From the NCBI RefSeq assembly GCF_001653235.2, contig NC_035794.1:1798001-1862000 (forward strand): a stretch of DNA of 64,000 nt, given 5' to 3'. The notes under the pieces are model-generated. The model searched no databases. It worked only from the letters and a program-made list of their open reading frames with translations, and was not told the DNA's origin. Every line of letters begins with the position of its first letter. Positions within the stretch are counted from its first letter, which is position 1. The translations under genes were made by a program, and so were the position numbers. This document shows, piece after piece, positions 33,212 to 44,797 of this stretch. This DNA comes from Pochonia chlamydosporia 170. Its lineage: Eukaryota; Ascomycota; Sordariomycetes; Hypocreales; Clavicipitaceae.

Positions 33212-33760
33212 GCAATGACTGAATGGTCCAATTCTTTTACTTTCGCTTCTTAGGTACCACTGGTCTGCCGTGATCTAGATGGCTGCTTGCCAATTTTTGT
33301 TTTTGTTTGAACTACTTGATCAGTTGATAGAAGGAGAAGTCCGTGTCACTCATTTATCTTACGATGTTTACAATTATGCACTTGTTTCCAACCTGATGGC
33401 CGTCTGATGCAGCGAGTTTGATCTCAATGGACGCAGGTGATTTGTATGACCACAGTTCAGTGTTAACAGTCAGCCCTTGATCAAGTGGCTTTGATCATGG
33501 AACCAGGGACTAGGACTGGAGATTGTTCCCAGAGAGACTTATACAACAAATTTCTATACTTGTCCAAAGTACCTCCATAGCTGTTTCAAGCAATCTGCTT
33601 CTGAACTTTCGACGGTGGCTTATGTCGCCGACAAAGGTAAGCAATAGGAAAAAACCTGACATTCTATACCAAATCAAATCGAAGGCAACTGGTCGCCCAT
33701 ACAAGACGCCATGTAGGGTATTGCGCGAAGGTTGTCTCGAGGCGGAGCAAGCTGGATACT
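33212..33760. other. Intergenic, about 0.55 kb
   Basis: Between two convergent genes; no gene recognised. It should contain both 3' ends. Confidence 0.45.
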
Positions 33761-34378
33761 TTACTGCTCATATAAGCACCAGACCTGCTTCTCCTTCTTG
33801 AGATGCTCAACAAATTCAACTGGAACTTTCAGCAGCTGAGACATAATATCCGGTGGTGTCGGGGCTAGCCACTGAGTTAAAGACATGGCGGCACCGCGAT
33901 CGGACTTGAATTTCTCAATCCAAATATGATCTTCGTCCCCAATGTTCTTTATGTAGTGACTATTTGTTATTGTTCTTATTCCAATAAGAAATGAAGTCTG
34001 GTAGAATCATACTTGTGGACTACGCCGCTATCACCTCTCGGAATACAGGCGCCGCGGATGCACAATAACTTGGTGTTGACATGCCAAAGCTGTCTGGGTT
34101 GGCCTGGTTCTGTCCGTTCCAGAGCATAACGTCGAGCACCTGGCGCAACTTGGTGATGCAAAATTCTCAGTATAATACCAAATCGGCCAACCGCAATCAG
34201 TTGTGTAAGCCGCAAAAGAAGACACAATTGGCCCAGCCACTACCAAGCATTGATCCAAATGGGGAACTAACCTTTGGCGGTTGGCGCTCTTGAATGCCTC
34301 TGAATGGTGAAGCAACCAACTATGAGCCGACTTTTCCGTCTTGGCCAGCCACTTTTCAACAATACCAATCGTCAGCAT
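33761..34378 (-). CDS. Small three-exon protein, unknown
   Basis: A model with consistent phases: exon 1 34378-34272, exon 2 34139-34035, exon 3 33959-33761, all GT-AG, giving 136 residues. It begins MLTIGIVEKWLAKTEKSAHS, and exon 3 encodes SHYIKNIGDEDHIWIEKF then a Pro-rich turn and a helical end LLKVPVEFVEHLKKEK. No signal peptide, membrane segment or known motif was recognised. The first intron (132 bp) is the weakest part; another acceptor could be used. It is divergent from the SDR-like gene, 228 bp start to start, so the two may be co-regulated. A small enzyme of the alpha-beta barrel or SnoaL kind is possible but not shown. Confidence 0.45.
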
Positions 34379-34606
34379 TTTTCAGCACAATTGATACTTT
34401 TCTTTCGTCAAAGAGACTAAAGCGATGAGACATACAATTATCAATAATCTACAACAGCAATGTTCAGAAAAGTATATATACGATGGCAAAGTCGAAAGTA
34501 TCACAGGGCATTCAATTTACACAACAACCGAGACTTCATTGCTTGCATTAAGATTTAGCAATTCCATCTCCTACTTCAATTGAAACAAGCTTCTACACCA
34601 TATACA
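34379..34606. promoter_or_regulatory. Short bidirectional promoter region
   Basis: Only 228 bp separate the two divergent start codons. A TATATATA stretch lies at about 34474-34481. This is compact enough to act as a shared promoter. Confidence 0.5.
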
Positions 34607-35346
34607 ATGGTTGGATCACGGCACTCACTCGTGTTAATCGGCTGTGGCCCTGGTATTGGCAGGTCCATTGCTTCGGTATTTGCTTCCAAGAGATATGACA
34701 CGATTGGTCTCGTCGCCAGGCGACAGTCACAGCTCGACGCCGATCGTAAGGCGGTCGAGGCTGTAGCTCCAGGTACCAAGGTCCACACATACGTGGCAGA
34801 TATTGCAGATGGCCCAAGTCTCAAGGAGACTCTTAAACAGATAAGCTATGATATTGGAATTCCTGAGACTGTCTATTTTAATGCGGCTGTCATCCGTCCC
34901 ACCTCTATATCTGACGAGACAGAGGAGGCCATGATATATGATTTCAAGGTGAGAACTCCCTCAGCATCTTGGCAGTACCTTACTAACACTAGTACTAGAT
35001 CACCAATACGGCTCTGCTTCACACAGCACAGTGGGCTTTTCCCCAGCTTGTAAGCCTCGCGCAGTCTGACGCTATGGCCAAGCCCTCCTTTCTCGTGACA
35101 GGAACTTGGATCTCTCGAGATCCTGTCACTCAAATCTTCACTTTGTCATTGGTCAAAGCTGCTCAGCGCAACTTGACCCAATCTCTTGCGCAGGTGTATG
35201 GTCCTCAGGGCGTGCATGTTGGCATGGTGCGCGTTATGGGCGTTGTCGACCCCAAGACCCTCAGCCCTGAGAGCATCGCAGAGAAAGCTTGGGAGCTATT
35301 CGATGAGCCCAAGGATAAGCAGGCCTTTGAGATGGAGGCAAAGTAG
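34607..35346 (+). CDS. SDR-like protein without the catalytic tyrosine
   Basis: Exons 34607-34948 and 34999-35346 (50-bp intron with a perfect CTAAC branch) give 229 residues. A Rossmann start LVLIGCGPGIGRSIASVF (residues 8-25) and the following basic VARRQ indicate an NADP-binding SDR fold. In place of NNAG it has YFNAAVI, and at the active site it reads TLSLVKAAQRNL: the Lys is kept but the Tyr four residues before it is Leu, and no clear catalytic Ser is seen. The protein is slightly short. It belongs, from memory, to a group of fungal short SDR-like proteins of unknown role. Catalysis by the normal mechanism is unlikely. Cytosolic. Confidence 0.78.
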
Positions 35347-35845
35347 AGAATTGTTCATGGAGGTTATCAACGCATCCTGTTGGCATTGCAAGTCTTGGAC
35401 AAGGAATGTTAAGTGTCTGGACCTTGGTATTCTTTAGCTCTAACAAGTTTGGCCGTATAAGAGTGTATCCCGATAGTACGCGGCAATAAAGTAATAATAT
35501 TGAATTTTAGGAAATCTGATCAGTACATGTAGCAACTTGACTCGTATCCTCAAGCTCGTCGCATGTGGCGCCAACATCCGCTCTAGCCGCCAAAGGAAGG
35601 AAGTTGATGGCACCGTGCGACAACGGAGTCAAAACATGGGGTAGTTCGTAATTTGTCATCAAGATACTTGACTTCATGTACTTTTCCTTTCTCCACGTTT
35701 ACACGTCGTGTGATTCCAGTTTCGATGTAACCTTGATAAAATTCCCAAACATCAGTATTATATTTGAGAAACTACATGTGTAAGCACAGCTCAGCAACCA
35801 AGCATTCACAAAACAAAACGACAAAAAAAACGACCAAACGTCACC
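35347..35845. other. Intergenic, about 0.5 kb
   Basis: Contains the promoter of the PLP-enzyme gene; its last 40 bp are an A-rich leader ending CACCATGG at the start codon. No gene recognised. Confidence 0.5.
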
Positions 35846-36975
35846 ATGGTCACGCTCCCAGAACCATTTGCTTCTATCCCGAGACTACCTCTGACTTTCT
35901 CTACGCCGCCTGTGATCGAGCCCCTGGATAGATTATCATCTCACCTCGGTCGGAATGCGAAGTCTCCAGTCCGCCTATATGTCTGTCGCGAGGACATGAA
36001 CAGCGGTCTTGGGGGAGGTGGTGGCAACAAGCTGCGCAAGTTGGAATATGGTATGACTAAACGAGTTTCCTACTCTCATCATACGCAAAATTCCATCTAA
36101 CAAAATGTTCTGTAGTGCTTGCTGATGCGGTTTCTCAATCGCCACGGCCAGAATACCTCGTCACAGAGGGCGGGATCCAGAGCAATCATGTCCGCCAAGT
36201 TGCCGCAGCAGGAGCAAAGTTGGGCTTCAAATCTGTCCTAATCGTTGCCGACAGAGTCCCAGAGAGGACAGCCAGCGCAAACTCCATCATTAGCAATAAT
36301 TACAAGGAGCAGGGGAATGTGCAGCTTACTGATCTCATGTCTGCAACAAGAGAGATCGAACCAGGGACTACTGCGAAGGAACTTTTAAATACCAGTCAAG
36401 CATATTGGATACCGTCCGGGGCCTCGATACATCCGCTTGGTGGATTGGGCTACGCAAGATGGGCTTTTGAGCTTATGCAGAAAGAAGAAGAAATGGGCGT
36501 GTTCTTCGATTCTATCGTTGTCCCCTCCATGTCTGGAAGCACAATCGGTGGTATGGCGGTGGGCTTCGCACTAGCAGAGCAAATTCAAAAGCAAAAGGGG
36601 GAGACACCTCGCCGACGAAGATTGATAGGTGTGGCAGCGGGCCCGAAATCCAAGGAGAGCTTCGTGGAACTCGTTTCGGGCATCATAAAGACAGCCGGCA
36701 CCAAGATTGGGCTTGAAGACCAGAGTCCAGCTGATGAGAGATTCGAGGTTGACCTCAGGTGGCATGGCGGCGGGTATGGAAAGTTAGATGATAGGACCAA
36801 AGAGCGCATCAAGCTTGCGGCGAGTACTGAGGGATTGATTACTGATGCTGTGTACTCTGGGAAGGCTTTGACGGGAGTTTGCGAAATGGTAGAAGCAGGG
36901 GAGCTCGAGGGGAATGTTTTGTTTGTACACACGGGAGGCGTACTTTCTCTGAGTGCGTATCCTGACTTGCGATGA
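35846..36975 (+). CDS. ACC deaminase / D-cysteine desulfhydrase family PLP enzyme
   Basis: Exons 35846-36050 and 36116-36975 (65-bp intron) give 354 residues. The PLP lysine lies in [13 protein letters not shown] at about residues 55-67. [15 protein letters not shown] follows, then [20 protein letters not shown] and [17 protein letters not shown] (phosphate-binding Ser/Thr loop), and near the end [18 protein letters not shown]. This order is that of 1-aminocyclopropane-1-carboxylate deaminase and the closely related D-cysteine desulfhydrase. ACC deaminase breaks the ethylene precursor to 2-oxobutyrate and ammonia and is known from plant-associated fungi such as Trichoderma and Penicillium. 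Sequence by eye does not separate the two activities. Start context ACCATGG is strong. Confidence 0.85.
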
Positions 36976-38141
36976 GATGATGCATGGCAAATTCGTTTCA
37001 GAGATACGGATGGATGACGGGACAAAATAGGTGATTCATCGATTGTCGCTTGAGAATGCGATGCTCATGCAGCAGAGTGTTAACTTCCGAGAAGAAAACT
37101 ATCTTTCATTACTTCGGAATTTCTATTGTGTTTGTGATTGATACTCGTATCATTGACTACTCAGTACGTCGAACCTATGATGCGGCGGCCGCATGACGAT
37201 GCATGATGATGCCGTGGAACCTAAATATTAGTAAAGGAAAACATCATGTCAAACGGCATCAGTATTAAGCATATTCATAGTCAACATAATTAACAAACTG
37301 AAAGACGTTTCAGGCATTTCTACACCCAAAACTTATTACATTTCCGTCCCAGATAGCAATGCCCGGTATGAGGAGGGTTACATTTGGTGCATCAGGTTGC
37401 TGAACCTCGGCGCTTTTAAAGTAATTTTGCCTACGATTTAGGAAAATATAATTTCTTCTTCTAGGCAAGGTAAGAAATAGTCATTTAATTTTCGGGTGCA
37501 AAAATGGTCTCTTGGTGTAAGCCGCAGTCGCACTAATATGCAGAAGCACAAGGCATATTGTGTGTATATACGCATGTTTTAACGTCGCTTTTCTCTCTCT
37601 CTTTTTGTTTTGGATACTGTCAGAGAACAGACTATCACAAAATAAAGGCTAAAAAATACCTAAAAAATATTGCAAAGAAAATGTGATCATGCAACACACA
37701 ACGGGCTACACGATGTTGATCTACCATTGATTATGTAAGCAAGGCCGATGCAACGCCGAGCCTAGGAGAAAAGCCCTTGCTCGCAGCGCTGCATCGTGCA
37801 TTAGAGCATCAGCAATAATGCAGGAACAAAAACAATCCCAAGAGGATGCAGTGAATTTTTGCAGCAAGCATTCGAACAATAGAAAACGCCTTGCAGCCAC
37901 CAACACAGGCAAGGTACCAGAGAATACGGAGCCGGGCTATCTTACTTCCGCGAATATCCGGTTTGCCGGTTCCACACCTACCAGACACTACTGAGAGATT
38001 ATCACCAGTAGTCATGAGAAAAATTACAAATTTTTGCCCCAGCCTGTCAATCACTCCCAACTTCGCCCATTAGACTCATTCCCTAGACTCTGTCACCTCT
38101 TTTGAAGGTACTTCATTTCGACTCGTTAGATATTTGATAAA
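36976..38141. other. Intergenic, about 1.2 kb, A/T-rich
   Basis: No gene recognised. Contains a pyrimidine-rich run at about 37588-37610 and A/T-rich DNA on either side; the right end is the promoter of the amidophosphoribosyltransferase gene. Confidence 0.5.
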
Positions 38142-40543
38142 ATGTGCGGTGTTGCCGCTCTCCTGGTCCGTCCTCCTCCGATATAGGCCTGTGCTACAAA
38201 CTCAGTTCCAAATGCTGACTCTTCTCTCAGTTGGGGGACACAAAAGCCACTACGGCTGCTGTGGAGCTCCATGAATCCTTATACTTTCTCCAACATCGTG
38301 GTCAAGATGCCGCAGGGATAACGAGTTGTTCGAATGGCCGTGTGTATCAATGTAAAGGAAACGGAACTGCTTCCAAGGTTTTCACTGAGGGTCTTCGTCT
38401 TCAGTATCTCCCTGGTTATATGGGTAAGTTAGCAGGAGTCACAACCGTAACTTGACCGGAAATGTACTCGGGATGGAATTTGAAGCCAACGTTTATTAGG
38501 TCTTGGCCATTTGCGCTATCCCACTGCAGGAACATCATCCGCGTAGGTGCTACCCTCGGTATCAAAGTAGTACCCTTTCAGAGCAATACTGACAGAGATT
38601 GGGACTGTAGGTCGGAGGCACAGCCTTTCTACGTTAACTCTCCCTACGGTATCTCGATGAGTGTGAATGGTAATCTCGTGAATACCCAGGACCTTTGCAA
38701 CTTTTTGGATGGGGAAGCTCGCCGACATGTCAACTCTGATTCAGACTCGGAGCTCCTGTAAGCAGCCTCATCTCACATCGCCTTACTCCTTCCCACATAA
38801 TACGATACTGATGACTGGTACCCTTCAGCTTGAATATTTTCGCCCATGGTCTTCAGAAGCTCGGCAAACGTCGTGCCAACTCAGAGGACATCTTCACGGC
38901 GCTTGGTGACGTTTATTCAATGTGTCAGGGAGCATTTGCATGCACTGCGATGATTGCAGGTTTCGGTATCCTGGGTTTTAGGTGAGTGGCATTGAACTGT
39001 ACGAGTGTCAACTTGTAGATTCTAACAGGAGCAGGGATGCCAACGGTATCCGTCCCCTCTGCCTGGGCTCACGGCCTTCAACCACCCTGCCTGGAGCGAC
39101 GGATTACTTCATGGCTTCGGAATCCGTGGCACTGAAGCAGCTGGGTTTCCGTGATATAATAGATGTTCTTCCTGGCCAGGCCGTCTTTATTGAGAAAGGA
39201 CAGGCACCCATAATGCGCCAGATTGTCGAGAGAAGATCCTACACACCAGACTGCTTCGAAATGGTATACTTTGCGCGCCCAGACTCCTGCATAGACGGTA
39301 TTTCTGTATACCGCAGTCGGCAAAATATGGGAGTAAAGTTGGCCAAGAAGATCAGGGAAGTCCTTGGAGAGGATGGAGTCAAGGATATCGATGCTGGTAC
39401 GTCTGATATAAGTGCATTATCTGTGCAAAATTACTGACAAATATTTACAGTCATCCCTGTTCCTGAAGTAAATTATTCTCCAGTCACTATCAGGCATATG
39501 CCTGGACACATTGCATAAGCTAATCATTGCATGTAGACGAGTAATATCGCTGCCGTCTCCCTGGCCAACGAGCTAGGAAAGCCATACGTGACGGCTTTGA
39601 TCAAGAACCGATATGTTCACCGCACATTTCTACTCCCCAACCAAGCATTAAGGCAGAAGAGTGTCCGCCGTAAGCTCTCGCCGATAGAGTCTGAGTTCCG
39701 GGGAAGGAATTTGATTATCGTCGACGACAGTCTCGTCCGTGGCAGTAAGTAAATCCCCCTTTGTTTGTGAATCTCCAACTAATCAATGTCTCAGCTACCT
39801 CGCGGGAAATTGTGAGTCAGCGCGTCTCGTGCCAATTCACCAGCGGCACCACTAACAAGGATATCCTCTAGGTCCAAATGGCAAGAGAAGCCGGAGCAAC
39901 TCGCGTTATATTCGTTTCATGCTCCCCAGAGTGCACACATCCGCATATCGTAAGTCTTCATATTGCACCTCAGTCTAGAAACAATATTAATAATGTGAAT
40001 AGTATGGCATTGACCTTGCGGATCCTGCTGGTAAGAACCAACCTCCCAAAATGATAACCATTGCAGCCCCCACGTCCGTCCTTCTAACACGATCAAAGAT
40101 CTCATTGCGCATGGCAAGACAACGCAAGAAGTTGCCAAGTATATCCACGCCGACGAAGTCATTTTCCAGGGTCTTGAGGATTTGAAGGATGCCTGTAGAG
40201 AGGCTGCGGAAGGAACAAGTCAGGTCGAAGACTTTGAGGTTGGCGTTTTCTGCGGAAAATACGTCACAGATGTGCCAGAAGGCTATTTCGCCCATCTGAG
40301 CGAACTTCGGCATGGGAAGCCGGCTCAGAAGGCCGGTATGAATGATGTTCCGGCCGGTGGTGACGAAGTTGGCGTGGTTAGCAGTTCAGGGCCGTTGAAC
40401 TCACTCCCGGATGCTGGGGAAACTCCAGACCGCCGCGAAGATGTCAGGTACGTTTGACAACTTGTAGTATGTGCTGTCGAGTGACTAACGTATTTGGCAG
40501 TCTGTACAACTTTGGAGGCGAATTTGCTTCACACGAAAAATAG
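38142..40543 (+). CDS. Amidophosphoribosyltransferase (PurF/Ade4 family), 13 exons
   Basis: Exons: 38142-38165, 38231-38423, 38500-38542, 38611-38757, 38829-38981, 39035-39396, 39451-39467, 39537-39744, 39795-39811, 39872-39949, 40003-40030, 40099-40447, 40501-40543; 553 residues, all GT-AG and in phase. It catalyses PRPP + glutamine to phosphoribosylamine, the first purine step. Class II amidotransferase half: nucleophile Cys2 (MCGVAAL), [10 protein letters not shown], Arg78 in [13 protein letters not shown] at 106-109. Phosphoribosyltransferase half: PRPP loop [11 protein letters not shown]. The usual His before NGN is Val105, and several conserved stretches differ from what I recall of the housekeeping enzyme, so this may be a second, diverged copy. 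Exons 7 and 9 are only 17 bp. Confidence 0.9.
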
Positions 40544-40859
40544 CGAGGTATTTCGGTGGCGGTTGTTTTGAGTGTGTCTCGTCATTTTCTTAGACTGCAT
40601 CTAAAGCTCGTCCGCGGCGCGCGGCGAGTTGCCATGGATTTTATCAATTTCCGTTTGTGGCTAAAAGATAGAAAGCATATTCATAATAAAAACAAAAGTG
40701 TGTTCATTCAATTTTCATCTCGTCGAGCAAGATTGCAAGCCATCCCGAATCATACAGACAGAATCCGAGAGACGCTGTTCTGGCCCACCGAATCTGGCGG
40801 GAACTGCCACCGCTTATGGCGGCTTTAACAATGAGAGGTTCGCCCGTTGTTCAACAAGC
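40544..40859. other. Short convergent intergenic stretch
   Basis: 316 bp between two convergent genes; 3' ends only. Confidence 0.5.
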
Positions 40860-41801
40860 TTAGACAGTGGAACTATTGCCGGTGAGAGTTGCAGTCCCGC
40901 TTCCTTTCGGCAAGGCGGTTTCATGATCTTCCGGGGCGTAGCGGTGCTCGCTGAAGGCTAGATGCAAACGATGATAATCCCACTTGCTTGCTAATATTAT
41001 GAACAGCAATGCAAGCGCCGGCACTGCTAGCATATCAAGAATACCAAAGAAGATGAAGCTGCCCGTAATGCCTATGATGTTGCCGCCATCGCTAAGCCCA
41101 AAAGAAATAGGGTACAGGACCCAGGAAAAATTTGCTACCGCGGAAAGTATCATATAGTCCCGAGAAATGCCAATACGTGACGCTGCTTCGCGGCTCTCAT
41201 TAAGCGTGCTCATGGCGAGAATGATCCAGCATAGAGTTCCGAACGCGAAAAGGCCCCATTTATAGCTTGTTGTAGTATAGGCAGCGGCGAGGTAAGTTAT
41301 CACCCAGAGGAGGGACACAAATATGTTTGTAACGATGGTGGTCCAAGAGACGTTGGATAGTAGGCCCAGCGCTAGGCTAGCAGAAGGGAAGGCGACAGCC
41401 CAGTTTATATACTTGGCGTAAAACATCTGGCGAGAAGAACCGTTGCCGAGCTGGTCGACCTGCTTGACTGTGCTCCAGCCTAGATCAGCAGCCTCTGCGT
41501 AGTATGTCACAGTGCCAACGAGGAGGGTGATGGTGAACAGGTAATGAAAAACCCTATCACTCTCGGGGGTGGTGAAGCAGAAAGTTAGGAGAATGAGCTA
41601 CAATGAAACCAGAATATCAACATTAGATCTCCAAGATTAATAGTAATCAAAGGACAAAGTAGTGTTGGCACTTACGAATGCGAGCAAGTGAACTGCCATA
41701 ACTGCCCAAAGCCAATCGGATCCTGCCAGAGATAGGGTCTCATCCGGCCCAAGGGGGGGATTGACTTTTAAAGCGTCATTTGCACGAAGGAATAGAGTCA
41801 T
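40860..41801 (-). CDS. Opsin-related membrane protein (HSP30/YRO2/MRH1-like)
   Basis: Exons 41801-41676 and 41597-40860 give 287 residues; the in-frame ATG at 41867 is an alternative start with a weaker context. Seven membrane segments are likely, and the features of fungal opsin-related proteins are present: GSDWLWAVMAVHLLAF in helix A, YYAEAADLGWS, FYAKYINWAVAFPSASLALG in helix C, and FFGILDMLAVPALALLFI in helix G. Light-sensing opsins carry a retinal-binding Lys in helix G (LDxxxK); here that position is Val, so no Schiff base can form. Such proteins (S. cerevisiae Hsp30, Mrh1, Yro2) sit in the plasma membrane and respond to stress. The C-terminal tail is charged. Confidence 0.85.
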
Positions 41802-42256
41802 GGTGTTTGGGATACCCGTATTTTGTGCTGTCGCTTCAGGGTGGAAGAAGAAAGATGAAGCTATCATGTAAACCGACAGGCGCAGGCGTCACAGAAGCAG
41901 CGTATTTATAATGACATGTCCAAGCCGAAATCAACAATCAGCCTGTGATTGCATGTTTAAAATCACTCAACTATTTCTAGTTTTTAATCATGATGGATTT
42001 TTAATGCAAGGCCAAGCGGAAGCAAATGTACGGAGCAGTGGGAAGCCAATATCAGACGGATTGTTTGTCGGAGGCAAATGTCGAAGCCCGATTGGCCATG
42101 CATCAAAATATGGGGCAAGTTTCGGCAAGCCGTGTCTGACAAATAGCAGAATAAAATAAATATATATCAAATCAAATGCTTCCGCTCTCGAAACAGCACA
42201 GCCTTCTGCACCTTCGGTTTTACTTCCGCTCTAGCGGCATATCAGGTCTTGCGGCC
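41802..42256. promoter_or_regulatory. Divergent region between opsin-like and Zn2Cys6 genes
   Basis: About 455 bp; both promoters should lie here. No element identified. Confidence 0.45.
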
Positions 42257-43561
42257 ATGGTGGCTGAGGTAGACACATTGCAAGGATTGGCAAGCAAGCC
42301 TTTGAAGTCTTTCATTGTAAGGCATCACCATTTTTAATTATATGTCAAGTCCCAGACGGATGTGCGGTCTAACACTCATTCCGAGGCGTGCGGCAACTGC
42401 AAAGCTCGCAAGAAGGGATGTGATGGCAAAACACCAAGTTGCGGTAACTGCATGGCTAGTAACGCAGATTGCAACTATGCAACAGTCCGCAAAACACGGG
42501 GGCCAGGTAAAAAGTGAGTGAAGAACCGAAACGCCTCAGAGTTGACAGGTTCAATGTAACATTAACATTACGTTAACCCATTCATTCATAGGAAGAGGAA
42601 TCCCAACAACTCGAAAGCGCTTGACCATATTGAGCATCGACCTGAGGAGATAAATGGCGTAAAATTAGACGACGACAGCACTTTTTCAGTCCAGCAGTCT
42701 GGTCATGGTGAAGGGTCAAGGCTTACACACCATGTATATGTACCCAGTTGCATTTCGTCTACATCTACAGTTACATCTACGTTTACATCTACGTTTACAG
42801 CCGACCCATCTCGGAAACAAGTCCAAATCAGGGCTCGGATCCCAACGTTGCCAGACTTCCTGGCCGCAGACCAGTTCAATGAGCACCTCGAGAAAATAAG
42901 GAGCAGTATTGCGCAGGCTAATCTAGCGAGTGAGCTCACTCCGCTTCTCCCTCAGCACATTGCGACGCGCCTGATACAAAACTCTTTTGCGGAAATCATG
43001 GAGGGCAGGCAGCTCCTAGATTTAGCAGACTTCACCGCTCTTCTCAACGGCCAGTACATCGCTAGCTCTACCGGCCCAGCAGGAAATTTCGCTAGATGGG
43101 CCATCGCCAATGCTGTTACTGCCCTTGCGTTGCGATTCAAGGCTGCCCCAGGCGCTGCCCCAGGCTCCGAAGATGACTTATCCTCTATTCCGCTTGCCTT
43201 CTATCATAATGCCACGGCAATGATACATCGGCTCATCTTGCAAGAGCCCAGCTTGCTTTCAATTCAAGCACTTCTAGCAATGGCCATGTTTGTTGAAGAT
43301 ACACCAGAATCTGCCGCCTTTGTTATGCTGGGAACAAATGCTTCACGACAGCTGCAACTTTTTGATAGCAAGATGCCCGAGGACTTTAAGAGCATTGGAA
43401 CAAAGTCGAAGCAGCACCAACGCGTACGTGAAATCTCATCCACATTCGACAAGAAGATTGGTCTTCTCTTAAGTTCAGGTGCCAGTCAACAGGCAGGGGG
43501 GTCAAATGTTGCCATATCACCCAATGGGAGGGAGCCTTGTGGCGGCAGCTTCAGAAGATAA
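42257..43561 (+). CDS. Zn2Cys6 transcription factor, short
   Basis: Proposed exons 42257-42316, 42356-42513 and 42592-43561 (395 residues). Intron 1 would be only 39 bp; using an earlier donor at 42269 gives an 87-bp intron and 379 residues, also in phase. The zinc cluster reads EACGNCKARKKGC then DGKTPSCGNCMASNADC. A linker contains a run of Ser/Thr from a repeat of ACATCTACGTTT (about 42762-42800), and the start of a regulatory domain follows. The protein stops soon after FVMLGTNASRQLQLFD, where relatives continue into the RLAHRLGLH and WIxYxLD blocks, so about 250 residues appear to be missing. A truncated or dying regulator is likely; a DNA-binding competitor is possible. Confidence 0.68.
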
Positions 43562-44797
43562 TACAGCGTTGATGTGGAATCTGGGCTAAGGTGGGATTTT
43601 AGATGCTGATTTATTATTTGGCAGGGTGAATAGCCCCTTGTTGAGTCTGTTTGTATGTTGAATATCTTTAGTAAACCTGAAAAAACTAATGGTACTGCCC
43701 TAGGGATTTCAGATCTCTGAACTATTTGATATTGACCCTATTCCAAAGCTTTAGCATTGGGGTGCCGCCAAACTCGGAATGGCAAACAGCGCCTCCCAGA
43801 CTACAATGTATAGGAAATGTTTCCTTCAAACCTCCAAACATAAACAACGAGCGACACTGACACACTCGAAATATAATCAATCTCAAGAAAATTATATTCA
43901 GACGGCCGTTAGACTCCGTATCTGTTACTACCAGGTTTGGATATTGGTCAGTCTTCGAGACCGCCATCTGTATCGGAGCCATTGCAAGATGTTGCTACTA
44001 GCCCCCTTGAGCCATAATATTGGAGTCATGCTTCGTAGCTCTATCTTTTCTGCACAACTTTATGCTCAGAATAACGTTACATACCGCCCCTCTCCCAGGT
44101 CATGAACACCGCCCTCATTCCTACATCTCGCTGGCGGTGTGACAGCAAACCGTAAGCAGGTAATGCTAGATAAACACTGACAAGGTTTCTAACTTGGTCA
44201 ACTGAGAACCACGAATGACCGCTTATGGCTAGACCATTCGTGGCTGCTTTTAATCAAGAATTCAAGGCCAGCAACTTGGCTTTCTGGTTACTCTATAGGG
44301 AAGCCTTCAAACCGCCTTCCATAACTCAATTGCCACATTGGCATTCTTGTTGCACACACACTCATGAGTGATGGAATAGTAAATGATGTGCAAAGTAAAA
44401 CTAGCCGAACATACAGCTGCAAAATATCCACATGCTGCGTTTCAACGCCGGGCATCGCACTGTGTTACAGGCCAATTTGGCCAGGCGTTCGAATTCCCTG
44501 CGAAGATATGAAGCTGGAGGCCCTTCATTATTTCAAATGACTCTGTCTTGTACTAGCCGACTTTTCACTCAGCAATGAGCACCACATTGTACAAATTGAA
44601 ATACAATCCCACCAACGGCTCTCGGTGTGCCAAAAGTCGAGAATTAGCTCTTCGTGAAACAAGAAGAAAATTCAACCTAGGAGTCTCCCCTGTACTAAAC
44701 CAACCATATAATTTTCCACTCTCGTATTTTCTTTTAGTCATGTCGTTCACAAACTATTCCATAGGATCAGATTGCAGACACTCAATATATTTTTCTT
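43562..44797. other. Intergenic, about 1.2 kb
   Basis: Convergent gap. Open frames up to 108 codons exist but none is convincing. If the preceding factor was once longer, remnants should be in the first 800 bp; none was recognisable. Confidence 0.45.

Noticed and set aside
30298..36975. Ustiloxin-like RiPP cluster with UstY partner
   Set aside because: I looked for HxxHC-type DUF3328 proteins and a tyrosinase around the precursor and saw none, so a full cluster is not claimed.
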